The notes below the pieces were generated by a model. It saw nothing but the letters and a program-made list of their open reading frames with translations, was not told the origin of the DNA and made no database searches. Source: Sperchopsis tessellata (lineage: Eukaryota > Arthropoda > Insecta > Coleoptera > Hydrophilidae). Taken from it: a stretch of 33,447 nucleotides of DNA. The position numbers and the translations under genes were made by a program. This document shows, piece by piece, positions 10,160 to 20,125 of the stretch; position 1 is the stretch's first letter, and every line of letters begins with the position of its first letter. The stretch spans positions 1-33,447 of the forward strand of contig JAWQRN010000235.1 in assembly GCA_033557685.1 (NCBI GenBank). The letters are read 5' to 3'.

Positions 10160-10400
10160 CAACCGGTGTTACCAGACCTACCAACTGCAGGATGAGGAAT
10201 TGGTCTGTTGGGGATAATTTTAAATGGGGGATTGGTAGTGAAATTATGGGATTCGTTGAGGTTAAGAATAGGATTTGATCGACTGCTGAAATATATTTCA
10301 AGGCATTCTGCTACATCCAATTTTTTACCCTTGGGATATCTGTGAAGGATGATAGGGTTATTAGGATTGGGTTCAAGACTGCAGGATACAATATGTCTGG
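10160..10400 (-). pseudogene. PLE C-terminal coding block, inverted copy
   Basis: The minus strand of the left arm reads NPIILHRYPKGKKLDVAECL, EIYFSSRSNPILNLNES and PFKIIPNRPIPHPAVG, nearly identical in protein to the plus copy at 10560-10760. The GIY-YIG core is not included. It then passes through stops into a 3' UTR ending at about 9982. Confidence 0.78.
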
Positions 10401-10409
10401 CAAAACTAA

Positions 10410-10865
10410 CAGTGAGCTATATCTCTTGCTTTGTGGGTGTGGAGCAGAGTATGTTGGGCAGACTGGTCGTTCTTTTAACACGAGGAACACATTTTCAGCA
10501 TCAAATACGCCACTGATGACTCTAGCTTCGCCAGTCATGTTGTGTCCTGCAATCATGAACCCAATCTTAATAACCCTATCATCCTTCACAGATATCCCAA
10601 AGGTAAAAAATTGGATGTTGCTGAATGCCTCGAAATATATCTCAGCAGACGATCCAATCCTATTCTTAACCTCAACGAATTCCGTAATTTCACCTCCAAT
10701 CCCCTATTTAAAATTATCCCCAACAGACCAATTCCTCGCCCTGCAGTTGGAGGCCTGGTGACACCGGTTAGTTGTGCTGTTGCCTTCAGTGACTCAAAAG
10801 GTCTTTTTAAGCTTGAGAATGACCTAGTATGCTCGAAACCAATCGCAATATTATATATATATTAA
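10410..10865 (+). pseudogene. PLE GIY-YIG endonuclease and C-terminus
   Basis: From 10411 the frame reads SELYLLLCGCGAEYVGQTGR, the GIY-YIG core as found in Penelope-like elements (usually YLL.C.CG..YVGQT.R.F..R). A single frameshift near 10482 is needed to continue, from 10485, with EHIFSIKYATDDSSFASHVV, then NHEPNL, and then KGKKLDVAECLEIYLSRRSN and NPLFKIIPNRPIPR, the C-terminal block. GIY-YIG is the strand-nicking domain of this retroelement class. The reverse transcriptase that should precede it is absent, because the copy is 5'-truncated at the head-to-head junction. Confidence 0.82.
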
Positions 10866-10905
10866 AAAACTTTGTGCAACGACAATATATTTTATTTTCT
10901 AAATC

Positions 10906-10917
10906 TTGTAACAAGGG
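10906..10917 (+). repeat. Target-site duplication, right copy (ttgtaacaaggg)
   Basis: It is identical to 9929-9940 and lies immediately after the end of the right PLE arm. A length of 12 bp is within the variable range usual for PLE insertions. Confidence 0.78.
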
Positions 10918-11741
10918 TTTAACTTTGCATTATTTGAAAGGTATTTGTTTCAGAAATATAGAAAAGTACATCATAAGGTTCTTTATTCTAAAATTATGAA
11001 GAAATAGTGAAAAATTAACTTTTATCTTTTTCCTATACCATGTCCGTTACCGATCTTTGGCCATCATATTGGCTATAATTATATTGTTGATTGCATCTCG
11101 GAAGAGGGATGTCGTGGACTTGTTGAATCAGTCTCTTAAATTCTGCAGCCATGATGTCCTTCTGTTATAACATCAGGGTGTCACATCACATGGGCAAAGT
11201 ATCCAAGTTTTCTAGATTTTATTGTTGTGATTATTTCTGTTGTTTTATTCCTTTGATGTAAAATATCTTCGTTCCTGAATTAGCTAATCATTCTAAATAA
11301 TAAAGATCATTATTTTAAAGTAATAAATTTTGAGTTTTTTTTTTAATTGTCAATAAAAATTATTTTTATAAAACACGATTTGTCATATGCATCCAAATTT
11401 AGAGTACAAATGGTCAAATGATTAATTGTCTAAAACAGGGGTTTCAAAATGAGCCGCAGTAAATTTTCAGAACATTTTCAAAGTCAAACATGATTTAATG
11501 CAAAATTGTTTTTATTAACTAAATTTTTTGCAAGTAAGTAATCTCAGCAGAAAAGATGTTACTAAATATTTAATCTATATTTTTAAATTCAGAATTTTAA
11601 ATTCTTAACTCTTGCATGGTCGAGTTTCAGAGGCCAGTGTACGTCTTGGCTAAAAGATAAGTTAAGAAATAATAAAAACAAATTCAAACAAAAAAAGATA
11701 TTTTGTGTTTGTTGTGATATCAGCTATTTTTTTCACAGATT

Positions 11742-12115
11742 TTGACTAAAATCAAACGTATTATATTATTGATAACTGTTAGTTTCGGTGATCGCATAAG
11801 GAGTCATTGCGAAGCTTATCATGTGTTTAATGACACTCATCCAAACGGACCTTCAGTTAGTAGGTCTACTGTATCAAACACAATCCAAAGATTTAAGGAG
11901 ATGAAAAGTGTAGAAAATCGTCCAACTTCAAGAAGATCAAAGATAGCAACTAATGATGATATTGCATTAAAAGTTTTACTAGACGTTACTGATAAGTTAC
12001 AAATATCCATCAGCTCGAATTAGGAATGTGATATCAAATATCCTTGCAGAACACCTACATAATTCATTAGATGCTTTTAATAACAGCCTTTATTGCTGCC
12101 GGGAAGTGAATGGGT
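11742..12115 (+). pseudogene. DUF4817-type mariner-like transposase, N-terminal HTH part
   Basis: An open stretch of 93 residues carries NDTHPNGPSVSRSTVSNTIQ, RFKEMKSVENRPTSRRSKIA and NDDIALKVLLDV. This is the helix-turn-helix of an arthropod Tc1/mariner-superfamily group often annotated DUF4817 (usual form F...P.RP.ISRSTV..I..KF.ETGSV.D.PRSGRP..AT). After the stop at 12021 some family-like residues continue in other frames to about 12110 and then the copy ends. The DDE part is absent here; related DDE fragments occur at 15165-15540 and 15808-15960. Confidence 0.7.
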
Positions 12116-12188
12116 AACAGTTTGAACATTTATTATGAGTTTGTTTACCGAAATTTAAAAAAATGTATTTTATTATTTAGAATTGTTA

Positions 12189-12480
12189 GTTTATCTTTCA
12201 CAATTTCTTCATTATTTTACAATTAACAACCTTATGATGTACTTATCCGTATGTCTGAAGCAAATACCTTTCAAATGATGCATAGTTAAACCTTTGTTGC
12301 CATTTAAAAAAATCCAAGATGGCGGCATCCGGCAAAAATCTGTTGCACAAAACAAACCCTTGTTTTTACTTGTTATCCGTAAACAATCCACGTCCCTTCC
12401 ATATATATGGAGAAAATGATTTTTTCCTATGTATGTGCTTCTTCTGAGAATGAAAAAGCACTACATGGGATAAATCGTGA
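12189..12480 (-). repeat. Unclassified repeat, copy 2 (inverted, uninterrupted)
   Basis: 12189-12358 matches, on the minus strand, the joined halves of the repeat at 9725-9940 and 10906-11025, including the point where the PLE sits in copy 1. A further short block at about 12430-12480 (cttcttctgagaa, actacatgggataa, catcttctccat) matches 9716-9772 in the same orientation, so the end of the repeat is itself rearranged or partly palindromic. Confidence 0.62.
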
Positions 12481-12499
12481 AAATCATCTTCTCCATACT

Positions 12500-13601
12500 A
12501 GACCCACGAAAGCATCCATACTAACATATATATATATATATCCTATTTGCGTACAAATCAATATAGGCATAATTTGATACAATTTTATGGCAGTCCAAAT
12601 AAAGATACCACTTAAACTTTTTTTATAAAAAAAAGCTCTGCATGTTACCAATAAAGCAAAATGTAATATAATAATAATTATTATCAATTCCAAGTGTCTA
12701 TATTATCGATTTATTTGTTTTCCGATTGAATTTTTTTTTACGAGCAGCAAATCCACGTGCATTTAATTCTGTATGGTCTATTTAGAGCGTCTTAATATTT
12801 ATATTCCACACTGCTGCATAATTTCAGTATTCTTTCAGCAGTTACTGAAAAGACTTTTAATTCGTTCCTAATATTGGTATCAAATATATTCATTTTGTTG
12901 CTCACTAACTTGTACGGAAGATTTTTATTGTTTAAATTCATTGAAAACAATTGTAAGTTAGGTTTTGAAATAATTATTAATTTGATCCCTGTCTAAATTT
13001 TTGATTTAGTTACCTTCAGATCGATGAACATTTTTAGAGTAGAATATCTACAAATTTATAATTCTTTATTGATATAGTGTTTGTTACTATAGTAAAACGC
13101 CTATTTAATGTACATTTATTAGATTTCAGATTTACGAACAAAATTTCACAGACCTATCATATATGAAATCTGACTTGCAGTTGTGTAAGGCCGCTATTCA
13201 ACGCACATTCGGATTTAGCGGACATTTGCATTTTAAGAACACTTCCTCCCCCCTAATTAATCGACTAAATCAATCCACTGAATAATTTCAGTATTCCTCA
13301 ACAAGTTACTCACAGGATATTCCTCATATTGGTTTTGAATATTAACCACTAGCTTATGTATATGTTTTCCTGTAATATTTCACTTTCCTGATAGATAACA
13401 GAGAATTTGAGTACCTCTCTGGTTATTGGATAAACACTAACAAATTTATAAAGGTCGTCTCTGACACTTTTCATTTGGACATAGGTGCTACCAGGGATGT
13501 CACAAGTAGACATAACAGATGAACAATTTGTAGTGTCCTACTTGTAATGACGTGACAAGGAAATAATTTATGTTTATCTGGTAACTAAAGAGGTACTCTA
13601 C
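12500..13601. other. AT-rich intronic stretch, no gene
   Basis: It contains a short TA run near 12526-12541. Around 13090-13245 two similar blocks (cgcctatttaatgtacattt and cgctattcaacgcacatt) resemble degraded DNA-transposon terminal repeats. No coding sequence or RNA gene is recognised. Confidence 0.35.
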
Positions 13602-14947
13602 TACACTGCTCAAAACAATGTTTAAAGGATACTTAATTTTTCATTGTAAACTTTCAGACATATGAATATAAATGTTTTGAAAGTCAGGAACACTTAAAAG
13701 TTTTTTCAGATGAGCACATTTTTTTCGTCTAATTTTAATGTTATTGAAAATTTTATAAATTTTAAAACTTTATATCTACATAAATACAGAAATCGTTATA
13801 CTTTACATTTTATTTTATTTATTAATTCGTCCAAAAAACAAAAGTTAATAATGAGCATGATCACCACGAACCGATAAAAAGGCTTGATATCTTGCTGGCA
13901 TGGATTGAATCTGATTATCAAACAATTCTTGGGAATTCCTCTTTGAGAACAATTTAAAGTTCCGGAAATGAATGTGGTGGCATATTTTGTGCAGCAACAT
14001 GTCTTCCTAATGCATCCTATGCACGTTCAATTGGATTACCATCAGGGAAATTTGCTGATCAATCTACCATTGCTGCTGAGCACAGAATCTCATCGGGATA
14101 CCTTTGGGTAGTAAAAAAGCCATTCTGAATAAAATAAAGCTTCGTATGACGTCCAGTACTTATTCTGGTCCATGCGATTAACCTACCACCTTCATATTGT
14201 GGCCTTTCCCGAAAGAAATTGTGGATGGTTTCTTATTCCGGGTTCATGACAAATGAAAATATACCTATTATCTGGTTCCAAAGTAAATCTTGATTTGTCA
14301 CAAAACAATACTCGCCCCCAGTCGTTTTGGTGCCAATTCCTATGGTACTCTCCCCACCATTGGTCTTCGAGCATATAGGCCCATGTTATGAAGATGATTG
14401 CTTAATGATTGTGTTGACACCAGCCTTCCAGTGGTATCGCCAAACTCGGTTTGAAGCTGGGTAGCATTAATAGTTTGATTTCTTCGTGCAAATAGCAAGA
14501 GGTAATGATCATCTCTTGTTGATGCTGACCAACCTTGTCCTTGTCTTCGCCGAACATTTATTTCCAAAAATAAGTCGGGATATTAGACTTTGGCTCACTT
14601 CAAGAAATTGGGCAACAGTTTGCTATGTTCGTCCACCTTCCAATTGACCTACAACTCTCTAAGTTTCTGATTCAAATAGATCATAGTGCTGTGCCATTCT
14701 TATTTGCAACAAAAGTTAAAATCACCACCAGTAACTAAAGAAATGAAAAAATTGCATTGTAAATGAGACCGTTTTCGTATGTGTTTTTATACCCTCCGGT
14801 GAACTTGTAGGAACAAGCATAGAATGCAATAATTATTTTAAAAGTGTTTCAGTTTAAATATAAACATATTTGGAGGTGTTATTATAACTGTCTGTTTCTT
14901 TTAATATCATTTCTATGAAATATACCCTAATTGTTTTCAGCAGTGTA
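13602..14947 (-). mobile_element. Tc1-like transposon with TIRs and TA target duplication
   Basis: The left tip TA-cactgctcaaaacaat (13602-13619) and the right tip read inward, TA-cactgctgaaaacaat (14947-14930), are inverted repeats with one mismatch. The TA at both outer edges is the expected Tc1/mariner target duplication. Length is about 1.35 kb. The transposase between the ends is inactivated. The element lies inside the zinc-finger gene's large intron and shares the gene's strand. Confidence 0.85.
13845..14697 (-). pseudogene. Tc1-family transposase
   Basis: The start is MAQHYDLFESET at 14697, followed by an HTH with QTVAQFLEVSQSLISRL. Further on it reads QTINATQLQTEFG, LSNHLHNMGLYARRP and NWHQNDWGRVLFCDKSRFTL, where D in FCDKSRF is the first catalytic Asp. 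Then come LYFIQNGFFTTQRYPDEIL and NPIERA, the residue of the SPDLNPIEH block with its catalytic Glu. The end is MPARYQAFLSVRGDHAHY with TAA at 13847-13845. The segment holding the second Asp (QQDNA.PHT) is deleted. About 284 codon-equivalents remain, against roughly 340 usual for the family. At least two stops and several frameshifts are present. Confidence 0.85.
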
Positions 14948-15164
14948 TATTGCAGATATAGAGCCTGCTTAAAGTTATAAAGTCCGGACTAAATTGCGGT
15001 TGAATTTTATAAAATGCACTACTTTTAGATTAGTTTTTGGAAATTCAAAAAGGCACTATCAACTAAAAATTTAAAAGTTGCAGGAGTGGTCTAGTTGCGC
15101 CTTATAAGGAAGATGTTATAATTCCTTATAAGAATCCAATTATTCGTTCTCTAGTTATAAGCAC

Positions 15165-15540
15165 TTTTATGACTCAATGAAGAATTAAATTCAGTCAAGT
15201 TATATAAATAAAAGAATATTTTGGCAGGAATTATCACAAATTTTGTTTGAAACTCCTGGCCATATAATTGGAAATCTCCTAACGCACATTGTGGAAACTT
15301 TTCCAGGTTTCCCTCAGTGGTAATCAATACATTTAACTTGAGGTAACCCCACAAATAAAAGTTCAAGTGTGTTAAATTTGGCAAACAAGGAGGCCATTCC
15401 ATCAGGACACATCGTTTGATACATCTATCAGGGTAGAGGTTATCAAGGTGACTCCTGACTTTGCTGAAATAAAGTGGAGGGGTACCGTCTTTCTGGAAGG
15501 TTATTTTCATTCCTCGATATGAATTCCTACGTTTCAATTA
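15165..15540 (-). pseudogene. Mariner-superfamily DDE fragment (DUF4817-type group)
   Basis: The frame includes KITFQKDGTPPLYFSKVRSH, DNLYPDRCIKR, LMEWPPCLPN and LNFYLWGYLKLNV, then NLEKFPQCALGD. It corresponds to the usual 'FQQDGAPPH....VR..L...FP.RWIGR.GP.EWPPRSPDLTPLDFFLWGYLK' region. The second catalytic Asp (QKDG) is kept; the third is Asn in THLNF, so the site is dead. No HTH part is attached. Its family matches the HTH fragment at 11742 on the other strand, but it need not be the same copy. Confidence 0.75.
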
Positions 15541-15807
15541 TAGTATACATATGTATGAATGTAGGATTAAAAATTGTCCAAAAATCTACCAAAAGTTGGG
15601 TACTAAAATTTCTAACCATGTAGAAAATCAACTTTTTCTAACCAATCCAATTAAAATTTCTAAAGATAAATGTACATTGCATCTTCACATTATCATATCA
15701 TAACTTGACCAAAACTTTTTAAAACTTGTCATATTCACAATTTTTTGAGGGGTTACCTTAAATCCAAAGTGTTCATTACTTAATCTTTGAATTTAAATCA
15801 GAGCTAA

Positions 15808-15962
15808 TCGATAAATGTGCATTAATCATCAGGGAAACATTCCACATTATGCGTTGGGATATTTTCAATAGATTCTTCTATTGCAAGGAAGAAATTTTTA
15901 ACAGAATTTGTGATAATTCTTGCCAAAATATTTTTTTGTTTCATATGCGTGGAAATTAACTG
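15808..15962 (+). repeat. Inverted partial duplicate of the transposase C-terminal region
   Basis: The plus strand here matches the minus strand of about 15190-15340. Shared blocks include agggaaac, tgcgtt, gatatttcaat-like and aatttgtgataattcttgcc then aaaatatt. The plus frame reads EEIFNRICDNSCQNI, like the family's C-terminal helix. It may be a second copy in opposite orientation, with its upstream part (15545-15805) unrecognisable. Confidence 0.55.
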
Positions 15963-16509
15963 TTGAAAACAAAATCACCAAAACATAACAACAATCACTT
16001 CTTGGTGTGTATTGTAACTACTTTCAAGGAGAATGTATATTTTTGGAGGAATTTTTAGAAGATTGAGAAATGCCCATTTGAAACATAGCCCAAAGTAATG
16101 CCACCTATTCAAAAAGAAAATAAAATATCTTGGTATTGCGGTGTCCAGCAAAGGTTTAGCGACAGATCCCAATAAAATCTCAATAGTGGAGAAATAGCCA
16201 ACCCCGAGAATTAAGTATGATATACAATGTTTCCTGGGACTCACTTACTTGTTTTTAAGCTTCTATGAATCGATGATCTGCCCTAAGACAATAAATCAAT
16301 GTTCTTACGATTTTGTTTGGTTGCTTTTAGCGGGCCAAACCAATGGGAGGTTGGAGGCGCCCATTAAGGTCCCAACTGATTTATTTAGCACAGTGATTGC
16401 TAGTTGTAATAATTGGAGTCGTCCTACGTATTACATATATTATCTGTGGGCCACTTAGCCAACACATTCAGTCTCAGTTGTGTAATTGTCATCTGTTTGC
16501 TATGTCTAA

Positions 16510-18979
16510 TGGGTTGAGCCGTTTCAGGCGGTGGCTTGCAGTACTATTGTCAAGAAGGTTGACAGCGTACGCGTTTGGATGATGATTGAGTCGGGACAAG
16601 TATTTGCCGCTCGTGCACTTGACATCTTGTAGCACATAAGGGATATTTAGATCATTGTGTAGGGATTCATTTGTGATAAACCATGGGGCGTCTGTGATTA
16701 TCCGCAGAGTTTTTGACTGGAATTGTTGCAGCTTGAGGATGTTCGAGGCACTAGCTGTCCCTCATACTTGACAGCCATGAGTCCAAACAGGTTTTAAGAT
16801 GGTTTTATATACTGTTAGTTTGTTGTTTAGCGAGAGTTTAGATTCACGACCGATTAACCAGTACAATCAAACCAGCTTCATGCTAAGTTCTTTACTTTTC
16901 TTGGAAATGTGCTCTTTCCAGGTGAGACGCCTGTCTAAATACATTACAAGGTACTTTGCATTGTTGGATTGTGGTAGTTGTAGGCCGTTAAGGGTGACAG
17001 CCGGACAGAACTCTCTCTGGAGGGTGAAGGTGATGTGCTGAAATTTTGTTTCATTGACCCTAATTCTCCAGGTTCTAAGCCATTCCTGGATGTTGTCGAG
17101 AGCACCCTGAAGTTTCTCGGTGGCAGATCTTGGAATTTCGCTGGTTGCCCGGATGGCCTTATCATCGGCAAACGTGGCTGCGAAGGTGTTGGGTGACTCT
17201 GGGAGATCTACTGTGAACAGAAGGTAAAGCACTGGCCCAAGAATACTTCCCTGTGGCACGCCAGATTTAATAGGATGTAATTCTGTTACTTCTTCTTGAT
17301 GTTTAACCATGAAGAATCTATTGGATAGGTATGATTGAAGTACCCGGAAATATGTTTCTGGCAATTTTGTTTTCAATTTTCTCAACAATCCCTGGTACCA
17401 GACCCTGTCGAAGGCCTACGTGATATCCAGAAAAGCAGCTGAACAGTATTTCTTTCTCTCAAAGGTGTTGTTGATTTGCTCTACCACCCGATGGACCTGC
17501 TCTATAATTGAGTGCTTATCTTTGAAGCCAAATTGGTGCTACGGAATTAGGTTGAGTTCGCATACTTCCGATTTTAATCTTTTTAGAAATAACTTTTCAG
17601 AGTTTTGAAACCACTGGGAGTAAACTTATTGGGCGATAAGAAGAAGTCTCTGTGGTTGGTTTCCCAGGTTTTGGTATAAGAAAGATTTGGGCTACCTTCC
17701 ACTGGGATGGAAAGTGTTCAGTTCTTGGTATTGCATTGAATAGGTGGGTGAGAGCCATCAGCACTTTTTTGGTAAATGTTTGATGACCATGCCAGTGATG
17801 AGGTCATAGCCAGGCGCTTTTTTTGGTTTGAGGTTCTTCCTAATCATGTTTTTGACCTCACTTAGGGTGATTCTAGCCCATGAGCTGTCATTCATTCTTA
17901 CTGGAGGGATATTTTCCCGATTCTTCTTGAGTTTTGCTGTAGCCCTCCACAGTGAATACTCCATGGCCATTGTTGGTGTTAGTTCTTCTAGATATGTTTG
18001 AATATTTTTATTTTTTTCATCCAAGAGACCTTTGAGGTCTCGAGCAGACTTGTTATACCTTGATTTGTCTTGGGGGTCCCTAGTGGACATCTAGATTCTC
18101 CTCAGCTTTCTATTCACCAGTAGTGCCTCTTTAACTACGTCCGAAAGGTCTTGAGGCCTATTTGCAGTTTCTACAGCAGGAGTAGATTCCCAAGCTGCAA
18201 GTTGAATGCTTCTAGTAAGATTTTCCGCTGCCTCATCTATTTCAAAAGCTGTTTTGAGTGAGACATTCATTTTGATTTCTTCCTTTAAAAGGATTTGGAA
18301 TAGGTCCCAGTTTGTTTTCTTATTGGTCAGAGAGGGTGGTTTTAGTTTGTGGATTATGACAGCTCAGCTGGATTAGGACAGGTGAATGGTCTGAGGAGAG
18401 ATCAAAGTTCTCTTCCACTCGCAGGTGGTCCCAGGGAATGCCTTTAAGAACACAAAAATCAAGAACATCTGGTGTCTTTTTTTTGTCACTTGGCCAGTAT
18501 GTTGGTTTACAGGTTGATAAAGTGTTAAGGTTATTTGTGCGTATCTTTTTTAGTGCTTTTCTCTTGGGGGTTATCAGACGGGAACCCATCTGTGATGTTT
18601 GACGTTGTCCTGCGAGGAATCTACTGCCAAGAGTGGCAAAGAATCGAGCAAATACATCCTTGTCGATTCTATGTCTAGGAGGGTAGTAGATAGCTGAAAC
18701 ACATATCTCACCGTGTTTGTCTTTTATGATGAAGTTTGTGGCTTGAATTTCTGTTGTTGGATGCTTTGCAGCTTCATAATGGGTTATTGTGTTTCATATT
18801 ATGACAGCAGATCCTCCATATGCTGATCCGTCTGGGTAACTGGTACTAAAGATCCTGTATCCGTTTAATCGAAGAAAGCTTCAGTTTGTAAAGTGGGTTT
18901 CGGAAACCAGCATTATGTCAGGCCCATGGTTACAAAGGCCGTTAGCGTTCCATAGTGCTAGGTTTAGGTATATACCCAT
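16510..18979 (-). pseudogene. Jockey ORF2: endonuclease and reverse transcriptase
   Basis: ATG at 18979 overlaps the ORF1 stop. The endonuclease begins NLALWNANGL and DIMLVSETHFT, then GYRIFSTSYPDGSAYGGSAV, ICVSAIYYPPRH and FDLSSDHSPVLI, the C-terminal SDH block. It stays in one frame to 18320 despite two deletions, one of which removes the GDYNAKH block. RT continues after a +1-type shift: PKKAPGYDLITGMVIKHLPK (about 17825-17765), YRPISLLPV in another frame (about 17640), FLDIT.AFDRVW (about 17430), GVPQGSILGPVLY (about 17260) and TFADDKAI (about 17165), where the usual Thr after FADD is Lys. The C-terminal part reads LYWLIGRESKLSLNNKL and LNPLDI. The protein is full span but broken. Confidence 0.9.
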
Positions 18980-20064
18980 TAAAACTTGCTAAGTAGCTTT
19001 ATAATTATTTCACCCATTTTCTCGATCACCCTTTCCAGTCTATTCATTCTTTCGTTGGCCTGTGTATCATTGGGTATCGCATATTCTGGACTATTGGATG
19101 TTGGGTCACCCTTTAGTATGTTAGCGTATTAGCTGCCTTCAGTGGCTTCACTGGGATTAATTGGAATTTTGTTTTAGGCTGGCTGAGTTTTTGGTCTCAA
19201 CTCTGGGAATTGTTTTTTCTGCATCTTCTTATAGATTTCGCAGCCTTTGTAGTTGGCTGGGTGATTGCCATTGCAAAGTGCACACTTCAATTGTGATTTT
19301 TCTTCAATCACGCATGATTTGTTGCTGTGGAATTGGCCACATTTAATACATCTCTGATCGTGAGTACAATATCTTTTGGTATGTCCCAGTCGAAGGCAGT
19401 TAGCACATTGGGGTATAACTCTTGTCTTGCGTACTGATTTTACAACATTGAAGATATTTCAGTTCATATATTGTCTTATTGTTCTCTTGGGGCTCTAAAT
19501 CTTGGAAGAACATTGGTAGTGGCTCCTTGTTTTTTCAACTAACTGCATTCGTTATACTCCTAACCTTGTGCCCACTTTCTTCGATTTCTTCGCGCATTTC
19601 CGCCTGGCTGGCTGTAGCATGCAGATTTTTTATGACTATGAGGGCTGTGGTCTTGTTTTAGTTGAAAGGTGTAATACTTCACATCATGTGATCCTAGTGC
19701 CTGAATAGCAGCTCGAAAGGCAGGAACATCTTTTGTTATCAGTTTGATTTCGCTTTTGTTAATTATCTTCATATTAAATTTTTGTTTGATTGCCTGATTG
19801 TTGTTTAACATATCAGTGAGTTCTTTTATATTTGCCACCGACGTGATGAAGATTGATGGAGTTTTCACATTGTTTAGTTCTTCCGGTGTCTTGATCTTGT
19901 TTCCAGGTTGATCTTCCACAAATTCTGGGGCGTTTTCCAGATATTGAAATCAGTTTATTGGGTTTATCACAGTTTTGTTATAAACCGTTAATAGTCTTTA
20001 AACATTCCTTGGTTGAGTTTCCTGGGAGTTTCTTTTGTTTTTATGGCTTTGTGCCGTTTTCCAT
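18979..20064 (-). pseudogene. Jockey ORF1: gag-like protein with CCHC knuckles
   Basis: A start MENGTKP lies at 20064, and stops and a frameshift follow before the open stretch at 19919-19560. That stretch carries the PRE_C2HC domain (IKLITKDVPAFRAAIQALGS, then YYTFQLKQD). A frameshift near 19660 is needed to continue with NLHATAS-like codons. Three zinc knuckles follow at about 19425-19220: CANCLRLGHTKRYC, CIKCGQFHSNKSC and CALCNGNHPANYKGC. The C-terminus (ERMNRLERVIEKMGEIIIKL) is a short amphipathic helix, and the frame stops at TAA 18981-18979. ORF1 of jockey binds RNA and forms the particle that carries the element's RNA. Confidence 0.87.
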
Positions 20065-20125
20065 TCCGAATTTTACCCTGTTTTGGGTGTAATTTCAATT
20101 ACTTACTGCACTTACCATAGAAGAT

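Larger units (their letters stand above)
9941..10905. mobile_element. Head-to-head pair of Penelope-like element 3' parts
   Basis: The arms at 9982-10406 (minus-oriented copy) and 10523-10905 (plus-oriented copy) are inverted repeats of roughly 380-420 bp. Both contain the PLE C-terminal coding block (KGKKLDVAECLEIY) and both run out to the same AT-rich terminus: a tatata stretch, then a gcaatatt or gc-ggccgg block, a ttcga core and a cattctcaagc block. The left copy keeps a longer 3' UTR; the right copy lacks about 60 bases there. A 116-bp spacer (10407-10522) carries the GIY-YIG part of the right copy. The whole lies between the two 12-bp duplications. Penelope elements are known to carry terminal repeats in either direct or inverted orientation, which explains the arrangement. 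Confidence 0.8.
9700..11025 (+). repeat. Unclassified repeat, copy 1, split by the PLE insertion
   Basis: Two pieces, about 9725-9940 and 10906-11025, are continuous with each other when the 965-bp insertion between them and one copy of the 12-bp duplication are removed. The joined sequence matches the minus strand of 12189-12358. Shared blocks include tttgttttgtgcaaca, gtttgccgga, atttgaaaggtatttg and aagtacatcataaggtt. No open frame with a recognisable domain is seen. It may be a terminal region of a DNA transposon, since the second copy is inverted and a transposase fragment lies between the two. Confidence 0.65.
16245..20100 (-). mobile_element. Jockey-type LINE, near full length but decayed
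   Basis: On the minus strand this carries ORF1 (gag-like, 20064-18979) and ORF2 (endonuclease plus reverse transcriptase, 18979 to about 16510), with a 3' UTR to about 16245 ending in an A-rich run (aagcttaaaaacaag). The order, the TAATG overlap of the two frames and the protein motifs are those of the jockey clade. Many stops, frameshifts and small deletions make it inactive. The right boundary abuts a Gypsy fragment at 20126. Base composition is visibly richer in G and C than the surrounding intron, which suggests it is younger than its neighbours. Confidence 0.88.

Noticed and set aside
10311..10589. 92-codon minus-strand frame running through the PLE dimer
   Set aside because: It crosses from one inverted arm into the other and reads the spacer antisense; the real coding sense of each arm is a different frame.
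10342..10761. 139-codon plus-strand frame over the PLE dimer taken as one protein
   Set aside because: Its first 20 or so residues come from antisense of the left arm and its last part is out of frame with the PLE C-terminus; only the GIY-YIG stretch in the middle is genuine.
11034..11152. Short minus-strand frame with MAAEFKRLIQQVHDIPLPR
   Set aside because: It looks protein-like but is under 40 codons, and no family or neighbour supports it.
12526..12541. Possible TATA box or promoter in the TA run
   Set aside because: It is a short dinucleotide run in an intron with no gene downstream.
15975..16244. 89-codon minus-strand frame beyond the jockey 3' end
   Set aside because: No recognisable motif; it begins in the LINE tail and runs through AT-rich intron.
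16799..17041. Plus-strand frames over 16249-17041 and 17420-17608
   Set aside because: They are antisense shadows of the jockey ORF2.
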